Of a stretch of 64,000 bases of DNA, positions 52,477 through 62,900 are shown piece by piece. Position numbers and translations under genes: made by a program. The stretch spans positions 111,906-175,905 of the forward strand of contig JADCRB010000117.1 of the NCBI GenBank assembly GCA_021464245.1. Direction: 5' to 3'. Under the pieces are notes generated by a model that was given only the letters and a program-made list of their open reading frames with translations, searched no databases and was not told where the DNA came from. This DNA comes from Carallia brachiata. Lineage: Eukaryota > Streptophyta > Magnoliopsida > Malpighiales > Rhizophoraceae. Position 1 is the stretch's first letter; each line of letters opens with the position of its first letter.

Positions 52477-52477
52477 N
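52477..52477. other. Single N at the repeat junction
   Basis: The only ambiguous base seen in the window. It lies exactly between the end of repeat copy A and the start of copy B, as expected for an unresolved contig join. Confidence 0.95.
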
Positions 52478-55100
52478 CACAGCCATCAAATGAGTCTAAC
52501 TCAGCGGAGCAACAGGCGGCCAAAATCACGTCGGATGTTACTCTGCTATCTCATTTTCAGATGAGGATCTCCTGCTGGGGTCCAAACCCCACAATCGGCC
52601 GCTGTATGTATCAGGCTATGTGAAGAACAGAAGGTCGACGTATTCTGATCGACGATGGCTCAGCAGTCAATATTATCCCAAAATCCACCATAAAGGAGCT
52701 CGGCATCGGCATTGATGAATTATCAGACAGCCGCTTGATGATTCATGGCTTTAATCAAGGAGGACAGAAAGCAATTGGGATGATTCGCTTGGAGCTAACT
52801 ATCGGTAATCTCACTTCTAGCACTCTATTTCACGTGATTGATGCACGTACCACATATAAGATGTTGCTTGCTAGGACGACCGTGGATTCATGGAAATGGA
52901 GTTGTGCTCTCAAGCCTGCATCAGTGTTTCAAGTACTACAATGGTGGCGTTCAAAAGGTCAATGCTGACTTAAAGCCATTCGATGATGCTGAATCACATT
53001 TGGCGGATGCAGTCTTCTACACTGACACAGACAATCCGGAGATCATTCCGTCAAAAGCTACTTGGACTGGGGGCATCCCAAAAAGGGAAAAGCTGTCGAA
53101 GAACCTGCCAATGCCAACCCCAGGCTCCAACAAATGAAAAGCTGCCACAGCCTGCTGAACTTCGTCCGAAGGATGTTGCATCTTCAAGCTCCACTCCAGT
53201 CCTACGCTATGTGCCTAAGTCACGACGCTCAGAAGGTCAACCCCCTTTCTCTTATTGTATTGATCTTAAACAGGAGCAAGGTCATAGCCAACCCAAACAA
53301 AGGAGCTGCACAACCTGAAGGAGACTTACACTCTGCCGATACCAAAGATTGAGCCGGTTTTGTCTTCAAAACCATTAAAAGGCTTCGTCAAACCACACAC
53401 GGGGGCAGTCGAAGGCGGCTCACTTCCAGAAAGAAGAACACATGAAGGATTTGATCCTAATGCATACAAGCTTTGGCAAGGGGCTATGACTTCTCAAACC
53501 CGAGCACAATGGGTACGCTGCCGTCCACACATGGCGCCGCTTCTCAACATCACAGTCCCGACCTGGCTTAGGCTATCAGGAGAAGTCACCTGTGCGGATC
53601 ACGCTAAAGAGCCGAAGCCGAGCAGCTGATGCACGTGCCATCCACCACCACCAAACAAGACAGGCTTATCCAGTCAAACAAAGAAGGTGAAGTCAGAGGT
53701 TCTGCATTTCATGTCACAATTAGCGAGGAGGCTGATTCCGACTCATCAGATGGTGAAGTGAAGGAGGCTCCCCCGGAACTTGAAGATGGTGGCCAAGCAA
53801 CTGTTGATGAACTCAAGGAGGTCAATCTTGGCTCTCCGGAAGATCCTCGACCTACATTTGTAAGTGCTTTACTTACTGCAGAAGAAGAGCAAGAATATGT
53901 TCAGGTATTAAGTCAATACAGGGACGTGTTCGCATGGAGTTACAAAGAAATGCCTGGACTTGACCCAAAAATTGCGGTGCATCGTCTAGCAGTAAAGAAG
54001 GGTGTCCGTTCTGTCAAGCAGCCACAACGACGGTTCCGCCCGGAACTCATTCCACAAATCGAGGAGGAGGTGAACAAGCTGATCAATGCCGGCTTCATCC
54101 GAGAGGTCACCTACCCAACGTGGATTGCCAACATTGTCCCAGTAAGAAAGAAGAATGGACAGTTGAGGGTATGTGTTGATTTTCGAGATCTTAACAAGGC
54201 CTGCCCGAAAGATGACTTTCCGTTGCCCATAACGGAGATCACAGTCGATGCAACAACGGGTCACGAAGCATTGTCTTTCATGGATGGTTCTTCAGGCTAT
54301 AACCAAATCAGAATGGCACCAGAAGACGAGGAGTTGACAGCATTCCGCACCCCAAAAGGTATATACTGCTACAAAGTTATGCCGTTTGGATTGAAAAATG
54401 CTGGCGCCACTTATCAACGTGCTATGCAAAAAATTTTTGATGACATGCTGCACAAGATTGTAGAATGTTATGTTGATGACTTAGTTGTAAAGACTAAGAA
54501 GCGCAAAGACCACCTCGAGGATCTCAAGACAGTGTTCGAAAGACTTCGGAGGCATCAGCTCAAAATGAACCCTCTCAAGTGCGCATTCGGTGTCACATCA
54601 GGAAAGTTTCTTGGGTTCGTGGTGCGCCATCGTGGAATCGAAGTTGATCAGTCAAAGGTTGAGGCAATTCAAAAGATGCCTGAACCTAAAAACCTGCACG
54701 AGCTGCGAAGTCTACAAGGAAAGCTGGCCTACATTCGCCGTTTCATCTCCAATTTAGCTGGGAGATGTCAACCTTTCCATCGGTTGATGAAGAAGGATGT
54801 CAACTTCGAGTGGGACGAAGCTTGCAGCAAAGCCTTTGAAAGCATAAAGAAGTATCTTTCCAATCCACCGGTCCTAGGTGCTCCAATTCAAGGAAAGTCG
54901 TTGATTCTCTACATTGCAGCACAGGAAAGATCTTTGGGAGCCTTGCTTGCACAGGAAAATGAGCAGGGAAAGGAAGTTGCTATGTACTACTTGAGCAGAA
55001 CACTAAATGGTCCGGAGCTGAGTTATTCGCCCATTGAAAAGACATGTCTAGCACTGTTCTTTGCCATTGACAAGCTGAGGCACTACATGCAGGCTCACAC
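52478..55100 (+). repeat. Internal 2.6-kb direct repeat, copy B
   Basis: Second copy of 49848-52476, with extra single-base losses in its first 1.2 kb (for example near 52625 and 52870). It is clean afterwards. The RT frame is continuous here, whereas copy A is broken at 51370. Confidence 0.9.
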
Positions 55101-55395
55101 GGTACGTCTCATTGCCAAAGCTGATCCTGTCAAATATATCTTATCCAGACCAATCTTGTCAGGACGACTTGCCAAGTGGGCAGTAATCCTACAAAGCTAC
55201 GACATTGTCTACGTGCCTCAAAAAGCAGTCAAAGGACAAGCTCTAGCAGACTTCCTTGCAGATCACCCTGTTCCGTCAGATTGGGAGTTCACAGATGATC
55301 TTCCAGATGAAGAGGTCTTTTACATTGAACACTGCCACCATGGACGATGTTCTTTGATGGTGCAGCAAGGCGTGATGGTGCTGGTGCCGGCATAG
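53629..55395 (+). CDS. Reverse transcriptase and RNase H of the Tat element
   Basis: Continuous frame of 588 codons, the best-preserved part of pol. The RT domain has VPVRKKNGQLRVCVDFRDLN, PFGLKNAGATYQRAM and the catalytic YVDD (about residues 281-284). The LYIAAQERSLGALLAQE and PIEKTCLALFFAIDKLRHYM blocks mark RNase H, and LADFLADHP ends it. The frame then breaks where the second RNase H begins, near 55340. It copies the element RNA into DNA. Confidence 0.9.
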   Translation: MHVPSTTTKQDRLIQSNKEGEVRGSAFHVTISEEADSDSSDGEVKEAPPELEDGGQATVDELKEVNLGSPEDPRPTFVSALLTAEEEQEYVQVLSQYRDVFAWSYKEMPGLDPKIAVHRLAVKKGVRSVKQPQRRFRPELIPQIEEEVNKLINAGFIREVTYPTWIANIVPVRKKNGQLRVCVDFRDLNKACPKDDFPLPITEITVDATTGHEALSFMDGSSGYNQIRMAPEDEELTAFRTPKGIYCYKVMPFGLKNAGATYQRAMQKIFDDMLHKIVECYVDDLVVKTKKRKDHLEDLKTVFERLRRHQLKMNPLKCAFGVTSGKFLGFVVRHRGIEVDQSKVEAIQKMPEPKNLHELRSLQGKLAYIRRFISNLAGRCQPFHRLMKKDVNFEWDEACSKAFESIKKYLSNPPVLGAPIQGKSLILYIAAQERSLGALLAQENEQGKEVAMYYLSRTLNGPELSYSPIEKTCLALFFAIDKLRHYMQAHTVRLIAKADPVKYILSRPILSGRLAKWAVILQSYDIVYVPQKAVKGQALADFLADHPVPSDWEFTDDLPDEEVFYIEHCHHGRCSLMVQQGVMVLVPA

Positions 55396-55703
55396 TGTTT
55401 GTCACTCCTCAACGACAAATACTACCATATGCTATCATTCTCGGTGAGTTATGTTCAAATAATGTTGCTGAATACCAGGCTTTGATCATTGGTCTTCAAA
55501 TGGCTGTCGATATGAAGATTCCAACTATAGAAGTCCATGGAGATTCCCAGCTCGTCATCAACCAACTTACAGGATTGTATGACGTGAAGAAAGAGGACCT
55601 TGCGCCTTACCATCAACGTGCTCGACAGCTAATGGATGAATTTGAAAGCATCACCTTGGAGCATGTGCCTCGACGAAAACACTCAGGCAGACGCGTTGGC
55701 TAA
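55347..55703 (+). pseudogene. Additional (archaeal-type) RNase H of the Tat element
   Basis: A second RNase H domain follows the first: MFFDGAARRDGAGAGIVF, NNVAEYQALIIGLQMA and VHGDSQLVINQL. These carry the Asp, Glu and Asp active-site residues. A second RNase H between pol RNase H and integrase is diagnostic of the Tat lineage. The frame shifts on both sides (about 55340 and 55680), so it is separated from RT and integrase as assembled. Confidence 0.85.
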
Positions 55704-56935
55704 CCTGGCTACTTCTCTTGCAAAGTCAGAAATCCAGGCTACAGTTGTTGCTGTATGTCAGAAATGGATAGTGCCACAAATGGATGATGAAGAAACTACA
55801 GCAGCCAACGCTGTATCTGTACGTCTCGCGGAGGACGAAGATTGGCGCCAACCAATCATTGACTACCTACAGCACGGGAAGCTGCCTGAAGATCGTCGTC
55901 ATAAGACAGAAATTCAACGACGAGCTCCCCGCTTCATATATCTCAAGGATGCTCTGTATCGAAGGTCTTTTGATGGAGTTCTACTTCGCTGCCTAGCCAA
56001 TGAAGAGGCAAAACAGGCTCTCACTGAAGCACATTCTGGTGTTTGTGGCGGACATCAATCAGGGCCTAAGTTGCACTTCCAACTCAGAAGGATGGGATAC
56101 TACTGGCCAACCATGGTACGTGATTCAATTGAGTTTGCTAAAACCTGTCAAGCTTGTCAATTTCATGCCAATTACATACATCAACCACCGGAGCCACTGC
56201 ATCCAACTGTCTCATCCTGGCCCTTTGAAGCTTGGGGTCTCGACTTAGTGGGGCCCTTGCCAAAGTCATCCCTGGGTCACCTGTACATCCTTGCAGCAAC
56301 CGACTACTTCTCAAAATGGGCTGAAGCCATTCCACTTAGAGAGGTAAAGAAGGAGCATGTTGCCAATTTCATCGGACTCAGCTGATCTATCGCTATGGAG
56401 TCCCTCGATTCATCATCACTGATAATGGTAAGCAGTTCTACAACAGCTTAATCGACAAGCTCTGCGAGAAGTTCAAGTTCAAGCAGTACAAGTCATCCAT
56501 GTACAATGCCCCGGCAAATGGCTTGGCTGAAGCATTCAACAAGACCTTATGCAACCTGTTGCGGAAGGTAGTCTCTAAATCCAAAAGAGATTGGCATGAC
56601 AGAATTCCGGAGGCATTATGGGCGTATCGTACAACTTACCGGACTCCAACACAGGCGACGCCATACTCACTTGTCTACGGTGTCGAAGCAATACTGCCGT
56701 TGGAAACACAGATTCCATCCCTGCGCATGGCTGTTCTGGAAGGACTCACACAGGAGGAGAATGCTCGCCTACGTCTGGATGAGTTAGAAGCTCTCGATGA
56801 AAGGAGGCTGAAGCACAACAGCAACTTGAGTGCTACCAAGCCCGGCTCACCAACACATTCAACCGCAGGGTCCGCCCTCGATCTTTTCAAGTTGGAGATC
56901 TTGTTCTTGCAGTGCGACGGCCCATCAACATGAAG
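55690..56935 (+). pseudogene. Integrase of the Tat element
   Basis: After the end of the second RNase H (QADALANLATSLA) comes the HHCC zinc domain (EAHSGVCGGH ... CQACQFH). The catalytic core follows with Asp in WGLDLVGPLP, Asp in FIITDNGKQF and Glu in NGLAEAFNKTL. The frame shifts near 56380 and is lost again after about 56800. Integrase inserts the new copy into the genome. All three catalytic residues are present, though not in one frame. Confidence 0.85.
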
Positions 56936-57084
56936 CATCGGCCTGGTGACAAGCTTACTTCCAAATGGGATGGGCCATACTAGTGCAGGAGGCCTATACT
57001 CACAACGCTTACATGCTGTCAGACCAAGAAGGCGTCCGAATCGGCCCAATCAATGGTAAATTTTGAAACATATTATGTGTAAAC

Positions 57085-57227
57085 ATGTTTGAAAAAAAAA
57101 AAAAAAAAAAAAAAATCAAAAAAATCAAAAAATCAAAAAAAAAAAAAAAAGAAAGAAAAGAAAAAAAAAAAAAAATCAAAAAAATCAAAAAAATCAAAAA
57201 AAAAAAGAAAAAAAAAAAATCAAAAAT

Positions 57228-57264
<37 letters not shown>

Positions 57265-57530
57265 CGGAAGTCCCGATCTGAAAGTCCAAGCGAAAACCCA
57301 AACCCAAAAATCCAAACCCAAACACTTGAGCCCAATTCAGAAAACACAAAACCTAAGTCCAAAACCCAAACACTCAACCCAAATCCAAAAGTCCAAACCC
57401 AAACACTCGATCCAAAAACCCAAACACTCAACCCAAATCCAATCCAAAGTCCAAAACCCAAAAATTCCAAGTTCTAGACACAGTTCAGAACCCAAGTTCA
57501 GAATCCAATCCAACTCCTGGCCCGCATGAG
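57085..57530 (+). repeat. A-rich tract and CCCAAAC-type short repeats
   Basis: From 57085 to 57260 there are A runs with interspersed ATC. From 57290 to 57460 there are many units of AAACCCAAACACTCAACCC type, irregularly spaced. These are low-complexity sequences between integrase and the homeobox frame. Confidence 0.75.
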
Positions 57531-57552
57531 TATAAACTGTGAACGGCCCAAA

Positions 57553-57561
57553 AATATAAAA
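57553..57561 (+). promoter_or_regulatory. TATA-like box upstream of the homeobox ORF
   Basis: AATATAAAAG near 57552-57561 lies about 90 bases before the ATG at 57650, a plausible distance for a plant core promoter. It may be an internal promoter acquired with the captured gene, or chance in an A-rich region. Confidence 0.35.
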
Positions 57562-57649
57562 GTAACGGAGGGTTTGAGTCTGAAACTCAGCATCAGTCTC
57601 AACCGATCTTCACCACACACCAGACCTTTGCTCCTCTGCCGCAAGAAAG

Positions 57650-58266
57650 ATGGAACCAGTTGCAGAACCTCAAGACAAGGGAGAAGAAAGATCACCTCGC
57701 ACAAGGTGGCAACCGACCATGGCACAACTGCAAATTTTGGAGGAAGTCTTCTACAACGATGGAGGTATTGTCCCTAACTCTACACAGATTCTCCAACTTG
57801 TCTCACGACTTCGCCCGCTAGGGCAGTCGAAGGAAAAAATGTATATTTTTGGTTCCAGAATCGGAGACATAGGGAAACAGTGGCGCTGAGAGATGGTATT
57901 TCCAAAGCACAGCCTGTTGTTCCTATAGTAGATCTCACCAGTACAGCTTCACCCTCAAATGAAGCCGGCCCAAGTTCTACCACTGCAATGGTCTCTCCAC
58001 GGTACGTTCATCAAAGCCGTAGCCTATGGGAGCATACATACTGGTCCTGGTGGTTTCACGGAGTCAGCCAAGGGTTCATCCCTCCTAGATACTTAAGTCT
58101 AGGAGGAATTTTTCTAGCACACAGGAGTCATTCCGGCGAAATTTTGCCTCTCTTTCCAGAATATTCCGGCAGCATCAACCAGCCGGAAAGCGACATCGAC
58201 GCCAACATCATCGGCCCACCAGACGAGGTCGAGCTTGACTTGGAGTTGCACCTCGGGCCCCGCTAG
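57650..58266 (+). CDS. WUSCHEL-related (WOX-type) homeodomain protein captured in the retrotransposon
   Basis: Intronless frame between integrase and the 3' LTR, same strand as the element, about 205 residues from ATG 57650. The homeodomain spans about residues 15-75. It has TRWQPTMAQLQILEEVFYN, typical of the WOX start (TRWxPTxxQLxxLExxF), and then a WFQNRRHRE recognition helix. The frame breaks just before this helix, at a T run near 57850 (one T short), and continues to the stop at 58264-58266. The C-terminal half carries a WUS-box-like segment (EILPLFPEY, about residue 165) and ends with an LxLxL repression motif (ELDLELHLGP). That is the same order as in WUS-clade proteins, which are transcriptional regulators of stem-cell identity. 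Retroelements do not need such a gene, so host-gene capture is inferred. Lack of introns suggests capture through an RNA copy. Confidence 0.75.
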
Positions 58267-58286
58267 GACGGCCGACAAGATAAGGT

Positions 58287-58386
58287 GCAACGACTTCTGC
58301 AACGACTTCTGCAGCACGCGGCAACGACTTCCGCAGCACACGGCAACGACTTCTGCCACACACGGTAACGACTTTTGTGACACGCG
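58287..58386 (+). repeat. 22-bp tandem repeat array after the homeobox ORF
   Basis: Four 22-bp units of GCAACGACTTCYGCAGCACR type at 58299, 58321, 58343 and 58365, preceded by a 12-base partial unit at 58287. Later units are more diverged. The array starts about 20 bases after the homeobox stop. Confidence 0.85.
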
Positions 58387-58468
58387 TCAGCCGCTGCCTC
58401 TTTTGTCTCTTATGCAGGAAAGGGACGTGGATGGCCCTACCCGATTCTGCATACCTTTTTTGACTTTT

Positions 58469-58469
<1 letters not shown>

Positions 58470-58517
<48 letters not shown>
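58470..58517 (+). repeat. Long A tract (about 48 A)
   Basis: Pure A run 200 bases after the homeobox stop codon. It could be the remnant poly(A) tail of the captured transcript. Other A-rich tracts in this element weaken that reading. Confidence 0.7.
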
Positions 58518-58521
<4 letters not shown>

Positions 58522-58593
58522 TTATTATTTGTATATATATCCTGCATGCCCGAGTTGTAATATTCACCCCTCAGCTCTTCTTTCTCAAAAGAA

Positions 58594-58897
58594 AATGGCT
58601 AGTCTCTGCACTTGTCTTAGGAAGTTCTTCGATCAAGAAGTTGGAGGCGCACGAACTAAGAAAAAAAGGAGTAGTCTTCTTCGAGGGATCCCTAAAAGCC
58701 CTCGAAACTCAGTCTCCAACGCCATCGGTGTCATGGAGTTCCAACTACTCTCCTTAGTTCACATCTACCACAGAGGGATGAGAAGCTGCAATTATCCTAA
58801 TTTTTCTTTGGATGCAGCGACGTACAGGGAAGTTCCAACTACTCTCCTTACGTCGAAGCAGACTTGGAAATCATCACTACAGTCCGTCTCTCTGTGA
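58594..58897 (+). CDS. Unidentified small ORF downstream of the homeobox ORF
   Basis: About 100 codons from an ATG near 58594 (context AAAGAAAATGGC), preceded by a TATATAT stretch near 58533. The product is basic, with a KKKRSSLLRGIPKSPR segment, and matches no family I recognise. A short internal duplication (GTTCCAACTACTCTCCTTA) occurs at about 58738 and 58834. It may be non-coding 3' region of the retroelement. Confidence 0.25.
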
Positions 58898-59244
58898 GCC
58901 GGTCTTGAAGTTCCAAGGTCCTGGGCCTTCCTCTTGGGGAGGTTCAAGTTCTTTGCCTACTGGATCATCCTCACCAGAGCTTTGGAACTTCAAAGAACCT
59001 TTGCCAGCCTTTGCCAGCCATGGAAGCTCAAACGCACCTGGAGCCAAGACTTCAATTTCTATATTGGCTGGACTGCTAACTTCTTCAAGATCATATCGGT
59101 TTCTATTGCGATCCAACAACAGCGGACATGGTCAAAGATAGAAGACTCCAAGATTCAATGTTCATCAGGACTTTCCAAATTTCAAACTGGACTTCAAGAC
59201 TCGGTTCGAATTATCTCTGTAAAAATTTTTCTTACCGACCCTTG

Positions 59245-59257
59245 AAGTGGGGGCATT
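59245..59257 (+). other. Polypurine tract
   Basis: AAGTGGGGGCATT directly precedes the TGTAAAC start of the 3' LTR, the position where plus-strand DNA synthesis is primed. Confidence 0.75.
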
Positions 59258-59274
59258 TGTAAACAAATAATTTT

Positions 59275-59314
<40 letters not shown>

Positions 59315-59935
59315 TTGGCAGCCGCCAACCTTGAAGTTGGCAGCTGCCAACCTACCTCATCAATTGCCACCAACCAAATGGTTGGTGGCAGGCAGGGGGA
59401 GGCCTATAAATGGCCTCCCCCCCCAAATTAGATGGAGGCAGCAAAGAAAAAAAAAAAAGGAAGAGCAGCGCAGCGCAAGGAAAAAAAAAAAAAGAGAAAA
59501 GAAAAAAAAAAAAAGGAAAAAAAAAAGAGAGAGATAGTAAAAAAAAAAAAATCGAAATATTACAAATCCGGCTGAGATTAAGCCTCATACGGCCCTCAGC
59601 AAAATTCAGGCAACTCATCCGAGAACAAGTCTATTCGACCCTCGGTGAAATTAAGTCAGATCAGCTCAAATCGAGTCTCTACGGTTCCTAAACGTAGTCA
59701 AAACATCCAAATCAGACATAGTTTCAGTCTATCCAGTTCAAGAAAAAGCGGTGGAAATTATTTCTGTCCAGATCAACCTCGTGCAGCCCTTGACGGAGTC
59801 AAAAAAGGAACACTAATCGGAGGATCTACGGAGATCGACCCCACGTAAATTTTCTTTTACTTTACAATTTTTATTTGTAATTTATTTTTGTATTTTCGAG
59901 TTTAATTGTTTTAGGCTCGAAATTTACGCTTTACA
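59258..59935 (+). repeat. 3' LTR
   Basis: 678 bp, nearly identical to the 5' LTR. The differences noticed are mostly single-base or homopolymer indels (for example GAAGGTTGG versus GAAGTTGG, CTCGTGAA versus CTCGGTGAA). It carries the same inverted-repeat cluster and TATA box. Confidence 0.93.
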
Positions 59936-62900
59936 ATTATAACGATTGTCGAGTCTGAAACTGACGTTGCATCACACTACTTAAAAGGAAATGCAAAAGT
60001 CGAGACTCAAACTTAAGTCTCATAGTAAGAAAACATACAAATTTACTATTAAGCTATCATTTCAAGTGATCACTATTATTTGTGTGATTAAGGTAGTAAA
60101 AGAACTCATTCTGTATAAAAAAATTACATGTTTGATTCTTTGTTAAATTAAATAGCAAGAATAAATGTATATTGATCTCGTAAGATTACAAATAATTCGA
60201 TGAATTTACTTTTTCACTTATGCAATGTAAATAATCCAATCTACTAGCCTCGTGTGATGATTCACAATAATCTTTTTAGACAAATTTGGCTGCTTTGCAG
60301 GCACCATAATTGTTTACTTATTTACTCATTTTGTTAAAAAAAAAAATGAAATTAGTGCGTGTCATCCCCAAGCAGGGGGCATTAACAATTTTGCTTAGTT
60401 ACATCTGTCTACGACATGATTGCATTGAACTCAAATAAAAAAAAATATTATTACAATGTCAAAAAAAATACATGAGCTTGGTTATACAATAATACAGTAA
60501 AATATGCGTGAAAGCGTAAAATTTATCAAATAATTTATATACTCATTTTTAATTTAATAAAATTTTCACCAAATTACATCAGATCAATACGATGGCATAA
60601 CATTACCACCAAATTTGTTTGTAAATATATTTGATGAGTAGCTTAACCTATGTATAAATCTTGTTTTTACCTATTTTCATTCAACCTTATTGTCAGTCTT
60701 AGGAATGGGTAAGAAAATAGGAAAAAACGCGTGTTGATTGTTACCACTGTTTTTTTTTTTTTTTCCTGAGCAATCATTGTTAACGACAATTGGTTGTTCG
60801 TGTTTTGTCAACAAAATTGGTTATTTATGAACGTCGGCACGGGTTCCGCACTCTATCGGGGAGAGGTATTCTAAAAACAAAAACGATACTGGCGCATATG
60901 GAGCGAGAGATCAGAGGTATTCTACGCGAGAGAACATGCAATAAAGTGCTGTAGTTAATTATAGAGTTCTATCTCAAAAAAAAAAATAATTGTAGAGTTC
61001 AATTATATAGTAACAGAAAAAGTTTGATACAAAATCTAAACATTTTAGTCGATTTTTTTTTTTTTTGCAATTAAACACCCTTTTCGTGATTCAGTATATT
61101 TTTCGTTAATTATATCATTCACAAACATATGCATAAAAGTTAAAGTTTATTGTGGCTTTTTTTTTTAATTGAAGAAAAATATTTATTGTGAGTATGTCGG
61201 TTATGAGACTTATAGACTGAGAGCAGAGTAATCTCATTTATCATACTTCATTCAATCACTTTCATAAAATAAAATTCATTATCTAAATACTGTTGAGTTT
61301 AACAAATTTTTCATGTACCTAATTATAATATTAAGAAATCGTAAATTTATAATTATGTTTATGCATAATTTCATTTATTGTGAGTCGTTTGAATGATTTA
61401 TAAATAAGCACCTTTGTATCTACCACTAATAATTATAATATGTATAAATTTACCTCTAAAATGTACCATAATTTAAGGCGTTACTTACCGATAAATCTAG
61501 TTGCACCAACTGAACGCCGAATTATTTGTTTTACGGAAACTAGTGCCTCGTGCCTAGCGCTACTTTTCCTTTATTTTTTCATTTTTCGTTAAGCAACCCG
61601 TTATTTTTTTCACTTTAGTGGTAAGTCGGCAAGAATCTTCGCGTCATTGGCACAGTGCACAAGGTTCAGCAATGTAAATGCAAAACTTAACACCTTTTAA
61701 CGCACAATTTGAACAGCGCGCGTGCAAATCAGACAATTTAAAATGGTAATTTAGTGATAATTTAACATAATTTTATTTATAATCTATAATTTAACATATT
61801 TTTTATTTATAATTTACATTCGAGTTTTAGTAATATTTAAAAACTTTTACATCGAATTTGTTCAGTTTGACTGTTAATTATACATCGTTAATTAAATTTA
61901 GTAATTACCGTAATCGATTTAGAGAGATCTACTCGAATTTAAAATATTAAAGTGGTGGGTCTCTTCTTGTGAATTGAGTTGAATGAAATATTAAAATAAA
62001 AATTATTTCAACCTCGATTTTTAGATCTGATGATCGATATATTTACAATAAATTATTTAAAAAAAAAACTCAGGAAAACGTGGTTAATAGCATGTAGGCT
62101 GACGCCTGCAAAAATAGTAATCAAAACGAATTTATTCTTTGTTTTATTGTAAATGTGTCCTTGGTTTTCTTGTAAATATGTTCTAATTTCAACTGCAGCT
62201 GTCATTGCTTTTTGGTCGGACGATTGGGACAGGGCAGATCATAAGAAATAAGGAACTTTGGGTCATGAAATTCGTGATCTGCATGATAAAACAAAGTTAC
62301 TAAGTGTTGAGTGGTATTTAGCATTAATATTGCGATATTTAAATCAGCCAGATATAGAAAAGATGAGAGATTAAAGAAATTTAGAAAGCGTGAAGTCATC
62401 ATTTTAAGAATGGTAATTTTTAAGATATTTATAAGAGATATGGTCAATTTCTACAGGCTGGAAAGGTGAAATTGGAGGAAGTGTGTTCCTTACGTCCTGT
62501 AAGTACCGGGATTTACTCCCGGGCGTTCACACAATACGAACCTGTCTTTATTGGGCCTGATTCTTAGAATTTGGGTTTGAGCTTATCCCGGGTTTCATTA
62601 CATAGGTATATAATTTTTTTTATTACATTTATACATATTTTTTTTATAATTATGAAAATATTTATGTAATCATATGAGAAAAATATAAAATAAAAAAATA
62701 GTAATACCTTCTCTATCACTTTTTTATCATTACGATTGCATAAAAAATACTTGTGATTACATAAAAAAATAAGTGTAAACACAGTAAAAAAAAACGTATG
62801 CCCAGTAAATTTTTTCCTTATCCACCAAATTTTTTCCTTATCGTTATTACTTTCGAATGTAAACGATGAAAACGCGCAATAGGACTGATTTCGCTTGAGC

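Larger units (their letters stand above)
47056..59935 (+). mobile_element. Ty3/gypsy LTR retrotransposon, Tat lineage, carrying a homeobox ORF
   Basis: Long direct terminal repeats (47056-47726 and 59258-59935) start TGTAAAC and end TTTACA. A primer-binding-like site follows the left LTR, and a purine tract (AAGTGGGGGCATT) precedes the right one. Between them are gag, protease, reverse transcriptase, RNase H, a second archaeal-type RNase H and integrase, in that order. Integrase after RNase H makes it Ty3/gypsy, and the extra RNase H places it in the Tat lineage. The coding part is broken by many short indels, so this copy is not autonomous as assembled. A 2.6-kb internal repeat at an N is probably an assembly artefact, so the real length is likely near 10.2 kb. 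The LTRs differ mostly by small indels, implying a young insertion, yet no 5-bp target duplication is visible (AGGTG left, ATTAT right). Confidence 0.92.

Noticed and set aside
53986..54264. Antisense ORFs across the RT region
   Set aside because: They mirror a strongly conserved RT frame on the plus strand and are repeated in both repeat copies.
57290..57460. CCCAAAC-rich repeats as interstitial telomere
   Set aside because: Plant telomere units are CCCTAAA. These units lack the T and are irregular in length, so they are simple sequence inside the retroelement.
57009..57529. Long Lys-rich and Phe-rich ORFs on both strands
   Set aside because: They are translations of A-rich and CCCAAAC low-complexity DNA, with no domain and no codon structure.
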